This document shows, one piece after another, positions 8,552 to 17,504 of a stretch of DNA of 64,000 nucleotides. This DNA is from Allobacillus salarius (GTDB taxonomy: Bacteria; Bacillota; Bacilli; Bacillales; Alkalibacillaceae). How positions within the stretch are numbered: position 1 is the first letter of the stretch; every line of letters begins with the position of its first letter. Under the pieces are notes generated by a model that saw nothing but the letters and a program-made list of their open reading frames with translations, was not told the origin of the DNA and ran no database searches. The DNA lies in NCBI RefSeq assembly GCF_007559425.1, contig NZ_VMHE01000009.1:24695-88694 (forward strand). The letters are read 5' to 3'. The position numbers and the translations under genes are program-made.

Positions 8552-8791
8552 TTAAATCCAAAAAAATGGTGGTCTTCTTTCTTCGCTGTCAAAATCTCCG
8601 TCATCTTGTTCATCAGATGCTTCATTTTCATGTTCCGCTTCAATTTCTTCTTTGTTATGATCTGTTGGTCTCCATAAATCTGGTCTTCCCGAACCAAAAA
8701 ATGGATCTTTTCTTTCTGGCGGTTCGAATGATACACGATCTGCTTTGATAACCAAGTCTTTTACGTGAATTTCTTTTTTATCTTCAGACAA
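8552..8791 (-). CDS. Small acidic protein of unknown function
   Basis: Not recognised. The reading frame from 8800 encodes 82 residues, but the AAGGAG site is immediately next to that ATG. A TTG at 8791, 9 bases after the site, is the better start (79 residues). The protein has a basic-neutral N-terminal half (IHVKDLVIKADRVSFEPP, then DPFFG) and a very acidic tail rich in Glu and Asp, ending RRPPFFWI. No cysteine, signal peptide or membrane segment. A perfect terminator follows, which supports an expressed gene. A second minus-strand frame (8521-8736) over the same bases is a shadow. Confidence 0.72.
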   Translation of the reverse strand: MSEDKKEIHVKDLVIKADRVSFEPPERKDPFFGSGRPDLWRPTDHNKEEIEAEHENEASDEQDDGDFDSEERRPPFFWI

Positions 8792-8941
8792 GTTATTCAT
8801 CTCCTTTTATGAAAATGTACATTACTACTATATTCATCCTCTGTCAGTTGGGAATAGTCAAACGCCCTTTTCCTTACAAAAGAAGGATTGCATTGATTTT
8901 CTAGAAATACGACATCCGCCCACACTCCACTAGGTAATTCG

Positions 8942-8950
8942 CATAATGTA
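8942..8950 (+). promoter_or_regulatory. SigmaK-like -10 element of the coat gene
   Basis: CATAATGTA fits the mother-cell sigmaK -10 consensus (CATAnnnTA), 42 bases before ATG 8992. An AC dinucleotide lies at about the expected -35 distance (8923-8929). This fits late mother-cell expression of a spore coat protein. Confidence 0.55.
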
Positions 8951-8991
8951 GTAGCGTATAAAAGGTCATTTGACTAGAAAGGGGATATTAT

Positions 8992-9450
8992 ATGAGTTGT
9001 CGCTGTGATAAGAAAGATCGAACGGGAAATTGTGTTTGCGATATACTTCGTCAAATCGTGGAGGCACAACGAGATACAGTTGATCATGAGTGTCAGATTG
9101 GCTGTGAGCAATCGATTCAAGATTTGTTAGGTGATTCAGCTGCACCGAATAATCTCGATACGGTCCCTGTACTACTATATTGTGACTGTGATCCTTTTAA
9201 AGGATTCGGAGTGTATAACAACTCGAGCAGAACGGTTGTTGCAAGCTACTATTTCCGCGTCAAAAGTGTAGATAGTGATTGCTGTGCAGTTCTAGAACTA
9301 CTGAGAGATCCACAAGAATCTCAACAAAACTTTACTGATCCAACACGTCAAAAGACTGCTAATCTTAAAACCACTGGAATTTGTATTACAGTTGATTTAG
9401 ATTGCTTCTGTCATGTCACTTGTCTGCCAGCAGTAAACGCTTGTAGCTAA
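8992..9450 (+). CDS. Spore coat protein, CotY/CotZ family
   Basis: Cysteine-rich outer coat/crust structural protein, 152 residues with about 17 cysteines, including SCRCDKKD, NCVCDIL, YCDCDP, DSDCCAV and the C-terminal DCFCHVTCLP. CotY/CotZ proteins form disulfide-linked sheets around the spore. A sigmaK-like -10 and an AAAGGGG site precede ATG 8992. In B. subtilis the cotXYZ genes lie next to yjbX (cotO) and fabI, and the same neighbours are found here, which supports the call. CotY and CotZ cannot be told apart from this sequence. Confidence 0.93.
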   Translation: MSCRCDKKDRTGNCVCDILRQIVEAQRDTVDHECQIGCEQSIQDLLGDSAAPNNLDTVPVLLYCDCDPFKGFGVYNNSSRTVVASYYFRVKSVDSDCCAVLELLRDPQESQQNFTDPTRQKTANLKTTGICITVDLDCFCHVTCLPAVNACS

Positions 9451-9462
9451 TTCAGTTGAAGA

Positions 9463-9490
9463 AGCTGCCTTGATATAACTCAAGGCAGCT
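9463..9490. terminator. Inverted repeat after the coat gene, possible terminator
   Basis: AGCTGCCTTGA (9463-9473) and TCAAGGCAGCT (9480-9490) form a perfect 11-bp stem with a 6-base loop. No clear T tract follows on either strand, so termination efficiency is uncertain. Confidence 0.55.
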
Positions 9491-9558
9491 ATCTTATGCA
9501 TGTACATCTATAACCATCAAAAAACTGGCTCAGCCATATGGCCTTGCCAGCACATCAT

Positions 9559-9969
9559 CTATAACCCCGCCAAACGAATATCTTTGATAATCTTCCTGGA
9601 TATTTTGAAAGCTGGTGATTGCTGTGGCTTTAAAATGATCGCATTCTCATTGATATCTTGAATTGTTCCTTTAAAACTTGTTTCTTCAGTAATAATTTCA
9701 CAATTCATTTGAGGAATTGTTAATAACAAGCGGCTTAAATGCTTGAATTTCTCACTTAAATCGAATGATTCAAACGAAGTTTTATTAGCATGATCTTCAT
9801 TGTGCTCATTCGATGCTTTTTGTTGCGGTGAATCCTCTGTTGAACCTTCTTCTTCTCTTGCGTTATTTTTACTTGATTTTTTTGAGTAATAGAACGATTG
9901 TGCTTCAATCTCTGTTGAATGAGAGCTTTTTTCTTCGATAAATAATAATGGTGGTTTTACACGTTGCAC
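9559..9969 (-). CDS. cotO: Spore coat protein CotO family (YjbX-like)
   Basis: Spore coat morphogenetic protein of the CotO family, 136 residues from GTG 9969 (AGGAG about 10 bases upstream). The N-terminal KPPLLFIEE motif is typical. A long Ser/Glu/Asn-rich low-complexity middle (about 18-78) leads into a conserved C-terminal domain (about 80-136: LLLTIPQMNCEI, then GTIQDINENAIILKP). In B. subtilis cotO lies beside fabI, as here. CotO controls late coat assembly with CotH. A CATATGATG element upstream is one base off the sigmaK -10 consensus. Confidence 0.82.
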   Translation of the reverse strand: MQRVKPPLLFIEEKSSHSTEIEAQSFYYSKKSSKNNAREEEGSTEDSPQQKASNEHNEDHANKTSFESFDLSEKFKHLSRLLLTIPQMNCEIITEETSFKGTIQDINENAIILKPQQSPAFKISRKIIKDIRLAGL

Positions 9970-10077
9970 GTATGGATCACTCCTTTGTCAGTTCTTCTCC
10001 ATCATATGCAACGGATGCATTCTTGTGCGTTTGTACCGGGTGTTTTAGAAAAGATATTCATAAAATAAAAATTAAAA

Positions 10078-10104
10078 CCTCAAAACCGATTGAGGCTTTG
10101 AGGT
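10078..10104 (-). terminator. Probable terminator after fabI
   Basis: ACCTCAAA and TTTGAGGT form arms around a GC-containing loop, with an alternative shorter stem at 10079-10094. The minus strand continues with TTTTAATTTTTATTTT. It lies just beyond the fabI stop. Confidence 0.6.
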
Positions 10105-10113
10105 CTAATGATT

Positions 10114-10896
10114 TTATTCTGTTAATCCTAAAATATTATAACCTGAATCGACGTGTAAAGTTTCGCCTGTAATACCGCGTGAAAGATCACTCATTAAGAA
10201 ATAAGCCGTATCTCCAACTTCTTCTTGCGTAACAGGTTTACGTAGTGGTGCTCTTTCTTCAATTGTCTTCAAAATCGAGTTGAAATCTCCGACACCTTTT
10301 GCAGATAATGTACGAATTGGACCAGCAGAAATCGCATTTACGCGGATTCCTTCTTTACCAAGATCGTTTGCAAGGTAACGCATTGTCATATCTAAGCTCG
10401 CTTTGGAGACGCCCATTACGTTATAATTTTCAACAACGCGCTCTCCGCCAAGGTATGTCATTGTCAAGATGCTTCCACCTTCTGTCATCAGCTCTTTAGC
10501 CTCTCTCGACACTGCTACCAAGGAATACGCGCTAATATTTTGAGATAGTAAGAAGCCATCTCTTGAAGTATCAATGAATTCCCCTTTTAAGTCTTCCCGA
10601 TTGGCAAAAGCAATACAGTGAGCCAATCCGTGAATAACACCTACATCTTCTTTAATTTCAGCAAATGTTTTCTTTATAGCCTCATCGTCTGTAACATCAC
10701 ACTCATAAAAAAGTGAGTCGTCTCGATCCAACGTTCCAGCTAATTCTCTTACTGGTTTTTCAAAACGGTCACTAGCATACGTGAAGATCAAGCGGGCTCC
10801 TGCGTCATGTAAAGATTTAGAGATCCCCCAAGCGATGCTTCGTTTATTAGCAACACCCATCACGACGTATGTACGACCTTCTAATGAGAATTTCAT
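10114..10896 (-). CDS. fabI: Enoyl-ACP reductase (NADH), FabI
   Basis: Catalyses the last reduction of each fatty-acid elongation cycle. 260 residues, SDR fold. The N-terminal nucleotide-binding stretch VVMGVANKRSIAWGIS and the active-site Tyr-x6-Lys in YNVMGVSKASLD (about 157-168) are present, with GPIRTLSAKGV as the substrate-loop region. It has its own terminator. A FapR-like operator lies in the leader (10936-10952), so repression by FapR and relief by malonyl-CoA is expected. Confidence 0.97.
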   Translation of the reverse strand: MKFSLEGRTYVVMGVANKRSIAWGISKSLHDAGARLIFTYASDRFEKPVRELAGTLDRDDSLFYECDVTDDEAIKKTFAEIKEDVGVIHGLAHCIAFANREDLKGEFIDTSRDGFLLSQNISAYSLVAVSREAKELMTEGGSILTMTYLGGERVVENYNVMGVSKASLDMTMRYLANDLGKEGIRVNAISAGPIRTLSAKGVGDFNSILKTIEERAPLRKPVTQEEVGDTAYFLMSDLSRGITGETLHVDSGYNILGLTE

Positions 10897-10935
10897 TTCA
10901 TTGGCCTCCTATTTGTAATAAGTTAGTATTTGTTA

Positions 10936-10952
10936 TTAGTACCTAGTCCTAT
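10936..10952 (-). promoter_or_regulatory. FapR-like operator upstream of fabI
   Basis: TTAGTACCTAGTCCTAT closely matches the FapR box as I recall it (TTAGTACCTn-type). It lies 40-56 bases before the fabI start. FapR is the lipid-synthesis repressor of Bacillales. A second similar site precedes fabH. Confidence 0.7.
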
Positions 10953-11021
10953 TTTATAAGAAAGCGCATCATTTAACAATCTTTTTTATCATTTATTTTG
11001 AAATAGGGATTTATTCCATGT

Positions 11022-12398
11022 TTAAATCAACAAATACATAAAGGAAGTAGCCAAGCCGAAATAAATCAACACTGAGATAATATCGTTAATCGTTGTGATG
11101 AATGGGCCACTGGCGACTGCGGGGTCTATATGAAATTTGTGCATTAATAATGGCATCAATGAACCGGCAATCGTTGCAACCAAAAGTGAAGCAGCAATTG
11201 AAACGCCGACGATAATACCGAGATATAGATGGTCCATCCAAACAAGAATAATAAAAAACATGAGTATACCGCTTGTCACACCTGTAATTAAACCAGTTAC
11301 AGTTTCTCGACGAAGCCGCTTAAAAAAGCCCTCTTTAGATATTTCACCTGTCGCTAAACCTCTTACAGTAACAGCTAGTGCTTGTGTTCCGCTATTCCCA
11401 GCCATTCCAGCAATTAGCGGAATGAATATTGCCAACACTGCAACTTGGTCAAGCGTTTCTTCAAATCGTCCAATGAGACTTGCTGTAATAAGTCCGAGAA
11501 ACAGTAAAATAATGAGCCATGGCAAACGCTTTTTTGCCGCATTAAAAGCCGTTTGGTCTCCTGGCTCCATATCCGTAACAGCTGCCAATTTGGAGTAGTC
11601 ATCACTGGCTTCGATATCCATAACATCTAAAATATCGTCGACGGTAATGATACCGAGCAAATGTTGTTGCAAGTCAACAACAGGCAATGCCAAGAAGTCA
11701 TAATCTCTCATTAACTGCGCAATATCTTCTTGGTGATCGCCAACATAAGAAGAGACAACTCGGTCACTCATGACATCACTGACTTTATCGTCTTGTTCGG
11801 AGATGATTAAGTCTCTTAGTGATATAACGCCGACTAATTTCTGTTCATCGTCGACAACAAATACATAATAAATCGTTTCCGCATCAGGTGCCGCTGAACG
11901 AAGATGCACCATTGCTTCTCGAATCGTCATATTTTGGTTAATGACGACATATTCCGTAGTCATAATACTACCGGCAGTTTTTTCTTCATAATGCAGTAAG
12001 CTGCGAATTTCGTCAGCTTCTTCTTTGTCCATCAACATTAACAAGCTCGTCGCTTGGTTTTTATCCAGAAGGTTCAGTATATCTACAGCATCATCCGTCG
12101 GCAGATCATCAAGGATCCGAGCAGCATATTCTGGATTCATTTCAAGCAAACGTTCACTGAAGAATTCAAAATTCATATGTGTACTAAGTTCAGACATTTC
12201 TTCTGGCGAAAGATACGTATAGATCTGGAAACGTTCTTCACTCGACACTTCTTCAAAAATCGTTGCCTGGTCATAAGGGTGAAGACTCAAATACGCTTCT
12301 CGGAATAATTCTATTTGATCATCTTCCAATGCCTTCATTACGTCTCGATAATTTTCTTTTCGTAAGAATTCCATATTTTCTGTGTTGTTATTTTCCAT
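11022..12398 (-). CDS. mgtE: Magnesium transporter MgtE
   Basis: Mg2+ channel/transporter of 458 residues. Domains in order: an MgtE N-domain of helical repeats (about 15-135), a CBS pair (about 140-265) that senses cytoplasmic Mg2+, a plug helix, then five membrane helices (about 290-457). Family segments include HYEEKTAGSIMTTEYVV, PLIAGMAGNSGTQALAV and the last-helix region NDIISVLIYFG. It has a GAGGAGG site. The short space to the divergent SEDS gene (about 140 bases) is too small for a full M-box Mg2+ riboswitch and I see none. Confidence 0.96.
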   Translation of the reverse strand: MENNNTENMEFLRKENYRDVMKALEDDQIELFREAYLSLHPYDQATIFEEVSSEERFQIYTYLSPEEMSELSTHMNFEFFSERLLEMNPEYAARILDDLPTDDAVDILNLLDKNQATSLLMLMDKEEADEIRSLLHYEEKTAGSIMTTEYVVINQNMTIREAMVHLRSAAPDAETIYYVFVVDDEQKLVGVISLRDLIISEQDDKVSDVMSDRVVSSYVGDHQEDIAQLMRDYDFLALPVVDLQQHLLGIITVDDILDVMDIEASDDYSKLAAVTDMEPGDQTAFNAAKKRLPWLIILLFLGLITASLIGRFEETLDQVAVLAIFIPLIAGMAGNSGTQALAVTVRGLATGEISKEGFFKRLRRETVTGLITGVTSGILMFFIILVWMDHLYLGIIVGVSIAASLLVATIAGSLMPLLMHKFHIDPAVASGPFITTINDIISVLIYFGLATSFMYLLI

Positions 12399-12539
12399 AA
12401 AAAAACCTCCTCAAGGAAGCAAATCCGTAGTATTATTGTATAATGAGTTAATTTATTCGACAAATGACTCAACTGTTTTAAATTGTCGAGAATTGACGTA
12501 TGATTAAAAATGAAACAAACCTTAATAAGGGGAATACAC

Positions 12540-13718
12540 ATGGAAAATTACTCTAAAGAAAGATATCCTTTAGATTCTTTTTTAATTACAATCATTGTAG
12601 CACTGATTGCTATCAGTTGCTTTACATTATATACGTTACAAGATTTCTTGCCTGGGGACATATCGGGAATTAAATTTTCTATCCGGCAAATTATTTGGTT
12701 TTTAATCGGCAGCATTGGTGTTGTTGCCATTATGATATTAGATTTCGACTGGTATCGAAAAATTGCATGGATTGTATATGGATTCGGTGTGTTTTTGTTG
12801 GCAGGATTGTTTTTTCTACCATGGAGTACAACATTAAACGGAGCTACACGGTGGTATGAAATTGCGGGTCAAACCATTCAGCCATCCGAATTTATGAAAG
12901 TTTTTTTCGTCGTCGGTTTAGCGCACATGATTACATCACATAACGAAAAGTGGACGCAGAAAAATTTAACGTATGACTTGGTTTTACTCGCAAAGTTATT
13001 AGCTATGTCTTTGCCTCCTTTTGTATTGATTGCTTTACAGCCTGACCTTGGCTCTGCTTTAGTAATTGTCTCCATTACTGGCTTTCTGACGTTAATTTCG
13101 GGTATACGCTGGAGAACGTTACTTACGATATTTGGCACTGTTTTTGGTACGATAGCTGTAGTGGTCATTCTATATTTATCTAACACAGACAAATTTATTG
13201 AAGTCTTAATGAATAGCCCGTTTGACCACGTAGCTTATCGAATTCAAGCTTGGCAAAATCCTCATTTATACAGTGATGGATCAGCCATGCAAGCGATTAA
13301 GTCGATGTTAGCTATCGGTTCAGGCCAATTATTCGGTAAAGGCATTATGGGCTTTGAAGTTTATATTCCTGAAAGACATACGGATATGATTTTTACGGCA
13401 GTGGCTGAGCAGTTTGGTTTTATCGGTGCTAGTATCGTCATCGTCCTTTATTTCCTAATGATTTACCGAATCATTAAGATAGCTTTAGAAAGTAAGGATC
13501 CGTTCGGGACGTACTTATGTGTAGGTATGGTAGGGCTGTTTTCCTATCAAATCTTCCAAAATATCGGAATGTCGATTCAACTGTTGCCTTTAACAGGAAT
13601 CCCTTTACCATTCTTGAGTTATGGAGGAACCTCCTTGCTCGTTTATATGGCAGCAATCGGTCTCGTTCTAAACATTCATTCTCGAAAAAGAGAATTTATG
13701 TTTGAATCTGATCAATAA
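12540..13718 (+). CDS. SEDS glycosyltransferase (FtsW/RodA/SpoVE family)
   Basis: Polytopic peptidoglycan polymerase that extends lipid II glycan chains together with a class B PBP. 392 residues from ATG 12540 (AAGGGG 7 bases upstream); an upstream in-frame ATG at 12510 lacks a site. About ten membrane helices. Conserved SEDS segments are GATRWYEIAGQTIQPSEFMK, split around the invariant residues (about 100-120), ALQPDLGSALV with the key Asp (about 173-183), FGKGIMGFEVYIPERHTDMIF (about 270) and LPLTGIPLPFLSYGGTS (about 350). Length fits RodA or a sporulation paralogue; which one cannot be decided without a tree. Confidence 0.93.
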   Translation: MENYSKERYPLDSFLITIIVALIAISCFTLYTLQDFLPGDISGIKFSIRQIIWFLIGSIGVVAIMILDFDWYRKIAWIVYGFGVFLLAGLFFLPWSTTLNGATRWYEIAGQTIQPSEFMKVFFVVGLAHMITSHNEKWTQKNLTYDLVLLAKLLAMSLPPFVLIALQPDLGSALVIVSITGFLTLISGIRWRTLLTIFGTVFGTIAVVVILYLSNTDKFIEVLMNSPFDHVAYRIQAWQNPHLYSDGSAMQAIKSMLAIGSGQLFGKGIMGFEVYIPERHTDMIFTAVAEQFGFIGASIVIVLYFLMIYRIIKIALESKDPFGTYLCVGMVGLFSYQIFQNIGMSIQLLPLTGIPLPFLSYGGTSLLVYMAAIGLVLNIHSRKREFMFESDQ

Positions 13719-13802
13719 ATCAATCATTATATGAATAGAGAAAAAACTAGAGATAACTTTTTATGATGGAGGAATAAGTATCGGTTAGCGGAGGGAATTT
13801 AG

Positions 13803-14348
13803 ATGGATGAGGAAGTACAACGGAAAGTTCTATGGGTAATCGGAGCTATTATTATCGGAATTACTGGAGTTTTAGTTGCACTGATTGGACCGAACATGAT
13901 CTTATACTTTTTGTATGAGCATAATCAAACGAATGTTTTTTTAATTGAGGTACCGGTAATCGCGAATTTGTTACTCGGTTTTGGTACACTGGCATTTGTC
14001 CTGTTTTGTATTTTAATGATTTTTGAACGAAAAATGATAAAAGCAGCTGGGATTCTAATGCTACTCATTGGACTTAGCTTGAGTTATGTCAGTTTTAATT
14101 TGTACAATATGTTCGCTGGCGACGAAATTACCGTGAAAAAACCACTAGCTAAAGAGGTTTTTTCATGGTCTGAAATTGAAAATGCCAACTTCACATATGA
14201 CGAAACAACCAATGAAACAGAAGTTGCTTTTCAACTTCCTGATGATGAGAAGAAATTTATTCTTTCTCAAAAACATGCCGGAGATGTCGGAACGATGAAA
14301 GTGTTATTAAAAAGAAATGATGTTCCCTATGAAGAGAAAGAAGTTTAA
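13803..14348 (+). CDS. Unrecognised membrane protein, 181 residues
   Basis: I do not recognise it. ATG 13803 has a GGAGGG site 7 bases upstream. Three hydrophobic segments (about 10-33, 45-68 and 75-97) are followed by an extracytoplasmic or cytosolic tail of about 80 residues, with a beta-rich, charged sequence (for example NANFTYDETTNETEVAFQLP, about 128-147). The tail could be a small ligand-binding domain. It follows the SEDS gene on the same strand after 84 bases. Its stop codon overlaps the stop of the convergent pseudouridine synthase gene by 4 bases, leaving no room for a terminator between them. Confidence 0.8.
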   Translation: MDEEVQRKVLWVIGAIIIGITGVLVALIGPNMILYFLYEHNQTNVFLIEVPVIANLLLGFGTLAFVLFCILMIFERKMIKAAGILMLLIGLSLSYVSFNLYNMFAGDEITVKKPLAKEVFSWSEIENANFTYDETTNETEVAFQLPDDEKKFILSQKHAGDVGTMKVLLKRNDVPYEEKEV

Positions 14349-15202
14349 ATGGATTTCAAATCAGTTGGCAATTGGCTATAAAAGTGAATTCGGTCTTCGC
14401 TGTATGGGTGTATGAAACTTAACGACTGGCAATGTAACGCTTGTCGATTTAACAGCTGTGTTGAACCTCCGTATAGATCATCCCCAACAAGCGGATGACC
14501 CATATATGAAAAGTGGACTCGGATTTGATGTGTCCGACCTGTTTCCAATTGAATCTTTATAAACGAGCAATTATTCTTTTTTTCGAGTAAACGAAAATGG
14601 GTAATTGCTCGTTTTCCTGTTTCTGAGACCATTCGTTCGATAATAGAGTTTGGTTTTCGACCAATCGGCAGATCAATGACTCCCTCTTCTTCTTTCATAT
14701 AACCTTCCACAATCGCTACGTAATTTCGATTGATTTGTCTTTGTTGTAATAAGTGATGGGTATACCGGTCTTTTGCGATAACGATTAATCCGGACGTATT
14801 TCGGTCTAACCGGGTAACAATATGGAATGTGTTGTCAATACCTCTCTGCTCGTAGTCATACATAACACCGTTTGCTAAGGTCGGAGTATTGACATCATTA
14901 GGATTTGGTAAAACGGCCACCCCACTTTCCTTATTGACGACGAGTATCGCTGAATCTTCATACACTTTCTCTATTTCTAATGGCATTGGAGCAATCGTTT
15001 CGGAACGAATTTCATCTGGAAATTGTACTTCCAATCGATCGCCTGCACTAAGTTTCGTTCGCACAGTCACATTTTCCTCGTTCAATCGAATCTCACCGCG
15101 TTCTTTTACATCTTTTAATAATCGATTCGAAAAAAACCGTACATGAAGTAAATAATCACGTACGGTAAATTGAGTATATTCATCAGTAATCTTCCAATTC
15201 AT
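14345..15202 (-). CDS. RluD-family 23S rRNA/tRNA pseudouridine synthase (YjbO-like)
   Basis: Converts uridine to pseudouridine in RNA. From ATG 15202 (AAGGGTG site) it has 285 residues; a longer frame to 15331 overlaps nadK and is rejected. An S4-like N-terminal part (about 14-75) precedes the catalytic domain. The catalytic Asp is in VTRLDRNTSGLIVIAK (about residue 127). The LETGRTHQIRVH block and GDDLYGG follow. It lies 25 bases after nadK in the relQ-nadK-rluD operon, the same order as yjbM-yjbN-yjbO in B. subtilis. The target uridine is not known. Confidence 0.93.
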   Translation of the reverse strand: MNWKITDEYTQFTVRDYLLHVRFFSNRLLKDVKERGEIRLNEENVTVRTKLSAGDRLEVQFPDEIRSETIAPMPLEIEKVYEDSAILVVNKESGVAVLPNPNDVNTPTLANGVMYDYEQRGIDNTFHIVTRLDRNTSGLIVIAKDRYTHHLLQQRQINRNYVAIVEGYMKEEEGVIDLPIGRKPNSIIERMVSETGKRAITHFRLLEKKNNCSFIKIQLETGRTHQIRVHFSYMGHPLVGDDLYGGSTQLLNRQALHCQSLSFIHPYSEDRIHFYSQLPTDLKSI

Positions 15203-15227
15203 TTTTGCATCACCCTTACACGAACGA

Positions 15228-16040
15228 TCAATCGTTCTCTGTTCTAGCACTGGAAATAAATGAATCATGTACTCGTTTCCAAAACGGAAACGGTCTGAAT
15301 CGAGCAAATCGTACTCGTTCTTCCGCAACACGGCATTGGATTGAGTGCACCTGATTGAAGCTCATTGTCAAGTGATCAATCGTAATCAAAAATGTTCGAT
15401 TGTTTTTTGGACGTAATACAGTCGTATGATGTTTCGGTAGTATTAGCGGTGAGCCGACTGTACGGAATACACGGTTGTTAATCGATGCCATCTCAGTGAT
15501 CTGATATGCTTCTAGCGATGGATGGATAATTGCGCCTCCCAATGCTTTGTTATAAGCCGTCGAACCTGATGGTGTGGAAATACATAAGCCATCTCCACGA
15601 AACGTTTCAAAGTGTTCACCTTTGATTTCTACATCAAGAACGACTGAACCCTCCGCTGTTTTCACAGATGTTTCATTTAGTGCAAGGTAACGATGTTCAT
15701 GCTCATAATCTTTTGGACGGATGATTAGCTCCAATAAGGGATACTCAATGACTTGGAATGGTGTTCTCGCTATTTCAATAATCAACTTTTCCAATTCACT
15801 TGGAATCCAATCGGCATAAAATCCTAAATGGCCCGTATGGACACCGATAAAGGCCGTTTCTTTCAATCGATGATTATAACGATGAAATGCTTCAAGTAGA
15901 GTTCCGTCACCGCCTACTGAAATGACTAAGTCCGGTTCTTCTTCATCATAATCCATATCGAATTCAGATAAGTAGCTTTTAAATTTCGATTTGATCTCCT
16001 TCGAAACACTATCTCCTCTACACTGCACATAAAATTTCAT
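15228..16040 (-). CDS. nadK: NAD kinase
   Basis: ATP-dependent NAD kinase that supplies NADP. 270 residues from ATG 16040 (AAAGGAG upstream); frames extending to 16238 run into relQ and are rejected. The nucleotide motif SVGGDGTLL (about 49-57) with its GGDG core, the [13 protein letters not shown] segment (about 74-86), LNETSV and [19 protein letters not shown] (about 159-177) are all present. It sits between relQ and the pseudouridine synthase gene. Confidence 0.97.
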   Translation of the reverse strand: MKFYVQCRGDSVSKEIKSKFKSYLSEFDMDYDEEEPDLVISVGGDGTLLEAFHRYNHRLKETAFIGVHTGHLGFYADWIPSELEKLIIEIARTPFQVIEYPLLELIIRPKDYEHEHRYLALNETSVKTAEGSVVLDVEIKGEHFETFRGDGLCISTPSGSTAYNKALGGAIIHPSLEAYQITEMASINNRVFRTVGSPLILPKHHTTVLRPKNNRTFLITIDHLTMSFNQVHSIQCRVAEERVRFARFRPFPFWKRVHDSFISSARTEND

Positions 16041-16074
16041 ACAAATTCTCCTTTTCTCTTCGAATGAGAACTCA

Positions 16075-16689
16075 TTAATCATTTTTCCTTCTGAATATTT
16101 TTTGAGCGTCTTGAATTTCCTGTCTGATTTTCGACATTTCTTCATCCAGGCGGAAAGCTGCCTCTGCTGCGTTACGCAATCTTGTTTGTACTTCTTCTGG
16201 CAGTTGCCCAGCATATTTATAGTTAAGTGAATGTTCATTAATCGCCCAAAAGTTCATGGCTAGGGTTCTAATTTGAATTTCGGCTAACAGTTTCTTTACG
16301 CCGTAGATCGTTTCTACTGGGTAAAGAATAACAATATGATAAGAACGATAGCCACTTTCTTTATTTTTTTCGATATAATCTTTTTCTTCAATAATTTCGA
16401 AATCTTTTCTTGCACGGATTAGTTCAACGATTTCGTAAATATCTTCAACAAAAGGACACACAACCCGAAGCCCTGCGATATCTTGAACTTCCTCTTCCAT
16501 ATTGGATAGGGCGATCCCACGTCGCTTTGCTTTTTCAATAATACTCGTTATAGGTTTTACCCTTCCTGTTACAAATTCAATCGGTGAATGACGGGATTCA
16601 TAGTCGAATTGCTTTCGCATCCCTTTTAATTTGATCTTCAGCTCGTCAACGGTTTGTGTATATGGCGCTAAGAAAATATCCCAATTCAT
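16075..16689 (-). CDS. relQ: Small alarmone synthetase RelQ (SasB/YjbM)
   Basis: Single-domain (p)ppGpp synthetase without hydrolase or ACT domains, 204 residues. The RelA/SpoT synthetase fold is recognised from [18 protein letters not shown] (about 33-50), [19 protein letters not shown] (about 67-85), [13 protein letters not shown] (about 110-122) and the catalytic-Glu region [18 protein letters not shown] (about 132-149). RelQ proteins form tetramers that are stimulated by pppGpp in other Firmicutes. First gene of the relQ-nadK-rluD operon and divergent from yjbK. Confidence 0.97.
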   Translation of the reverse strand: MNWDIFLAPYTQTVDELKIKLKGMRKQFDYESRHSPIEFVTGRVKPITSIIEKAKRRGIALSNMEEEVQDIAGLRVVCPFVEDIYEIVELIRARKDFEIIEEKDYIEKNKESGYRSYHIVILYPVETIYGVKKLLAEIQIRTLAMNFWAINEHSLNYKYAGQLPEEVQTRLRNAAEAAFRLDEEMSKIRQEIQDAQKIFRRKND

Positions 16690-16826
16690 AGCTGCATTCC
16701 TACTTTCTCCAACTTACTGATTTTCCACATTCCATTGTATCATAAATTAATTATGGTCAGAATCTTTGCTATGTAGTTCATAATATCGGATAATAAGAAT
16801 AAGTTTTGAAGCTTGGAGGTGGCTCT

Positions 16827-17405
16827 ATGCAAGAAATCGAAATTGAATTAAAAAACGAGCTGAATGAAAAAGAGTATACATATCTTAAGAACACGTTATT
16901 TAAAGATGCAAAAGTTAAAGAGCAAACGAATCACTATTTCGAAACAAATGATTTTCAATTAAAGAATACCGGTTCAGCACTTCGTATTCGATTTAAAAAT
17001 GGAAGCTATGTCTCCACATTGAAAGAGCCACAGACGGAAGGCTTATTGGAAACTCACGACCAGCTAGACGATCAAGTTGCTTCTTCGTGGATGAATGGTC
17101 AAGTGTCCCTTGGGCCGAATATTCGTAGACAAATCGAACAGTTGAATATTTCAGAAGAGTCCATTCGGTACTTTGGTCAGCTGACAACGTATCGACAAGA
17201 AGTAGAAAAAGATGATTGCTTGCTCGTATTGGATCATAGTATATATCACAAGCAAGAAGATTACGAGTTAGAGATTGAAGCTCCGAGTATGCAGAAAGCA
17301 CAAAGCAAACTGGAAGAAATCTTAACGACTTATCAAATAGAACGACGTCCGATTGAAAGCAAAATTAAACGATTTTTTTCTGCAAAACAATCCGATTCAC
17401 ATTAA
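16827..17405 (+). CDS. yjbK: CYTH-domain protein YjbK
   Basis: Triphosphate tunnel metalloenzyme (CYTH) family, 192 residues from ATG 16827 with GGAGGTGG upstream; a TTG at 16806 is upstream of the site and rejected. The N-terminal ExExK signature is EIEIELKN. The basic and acidic tunnel residues recur in ALRIRFKNG, STLKEPQ, DDCLLVLDHSIY and YELEIEAP. Members hydrolyse inorganic or organic triphosphates; the true substrate is unknown. Its divergent neighbour relQ makes pppGpp/ppGpp, an arrangement kept in B. subtilis, so a link with nucleotide metabolism is plausible but unproven. Confidence 0.92.
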   Translation: MQEIEIELKNELNEKEYTYLKNTLFKDAKVKEQTNHYFETNDFQLKNTGSALRIRFKNGSYVSTLKEPQTEGLLETHDQLDDQVASSWMNGQVSLGPNIRRQIEQLNISEESIRYFGQLTTYRQEVEKDDCLLVLDHSIYHKQEDYELEIEAPSMQKAQSKLEEILTTYQIERRPIESKIKRFFSAKQSDSH

Positions 17406-17504
17406 ATTGAAGAAATTTCAAGTAACCCCAAAAGACCATAATATTTGATAGATAGGAAGAGCGTTGCTACAATAATGAAGTATCAGAAAGAGAGGAACTT
17501 ATTC

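Noticed and set aside
12399..12539. M-box magnesium riboswitch before mgtE
   Set aside because: The gap to the divergent gene is about 140 bases, too short, and no M-box motif was seen.
15203..15331. N-terminal extension of the pseudouridine synthase
   Set aside because: It overlaps nadK, and ATG 15202 with its ribosome site gives the usual N-terminus.
16041..16238. N-terminal extension of NAD kinase
   Set aside because: It reads the relQ coding region in another frame; ATG 16040 has the ribosome site and gives the family's normal length.
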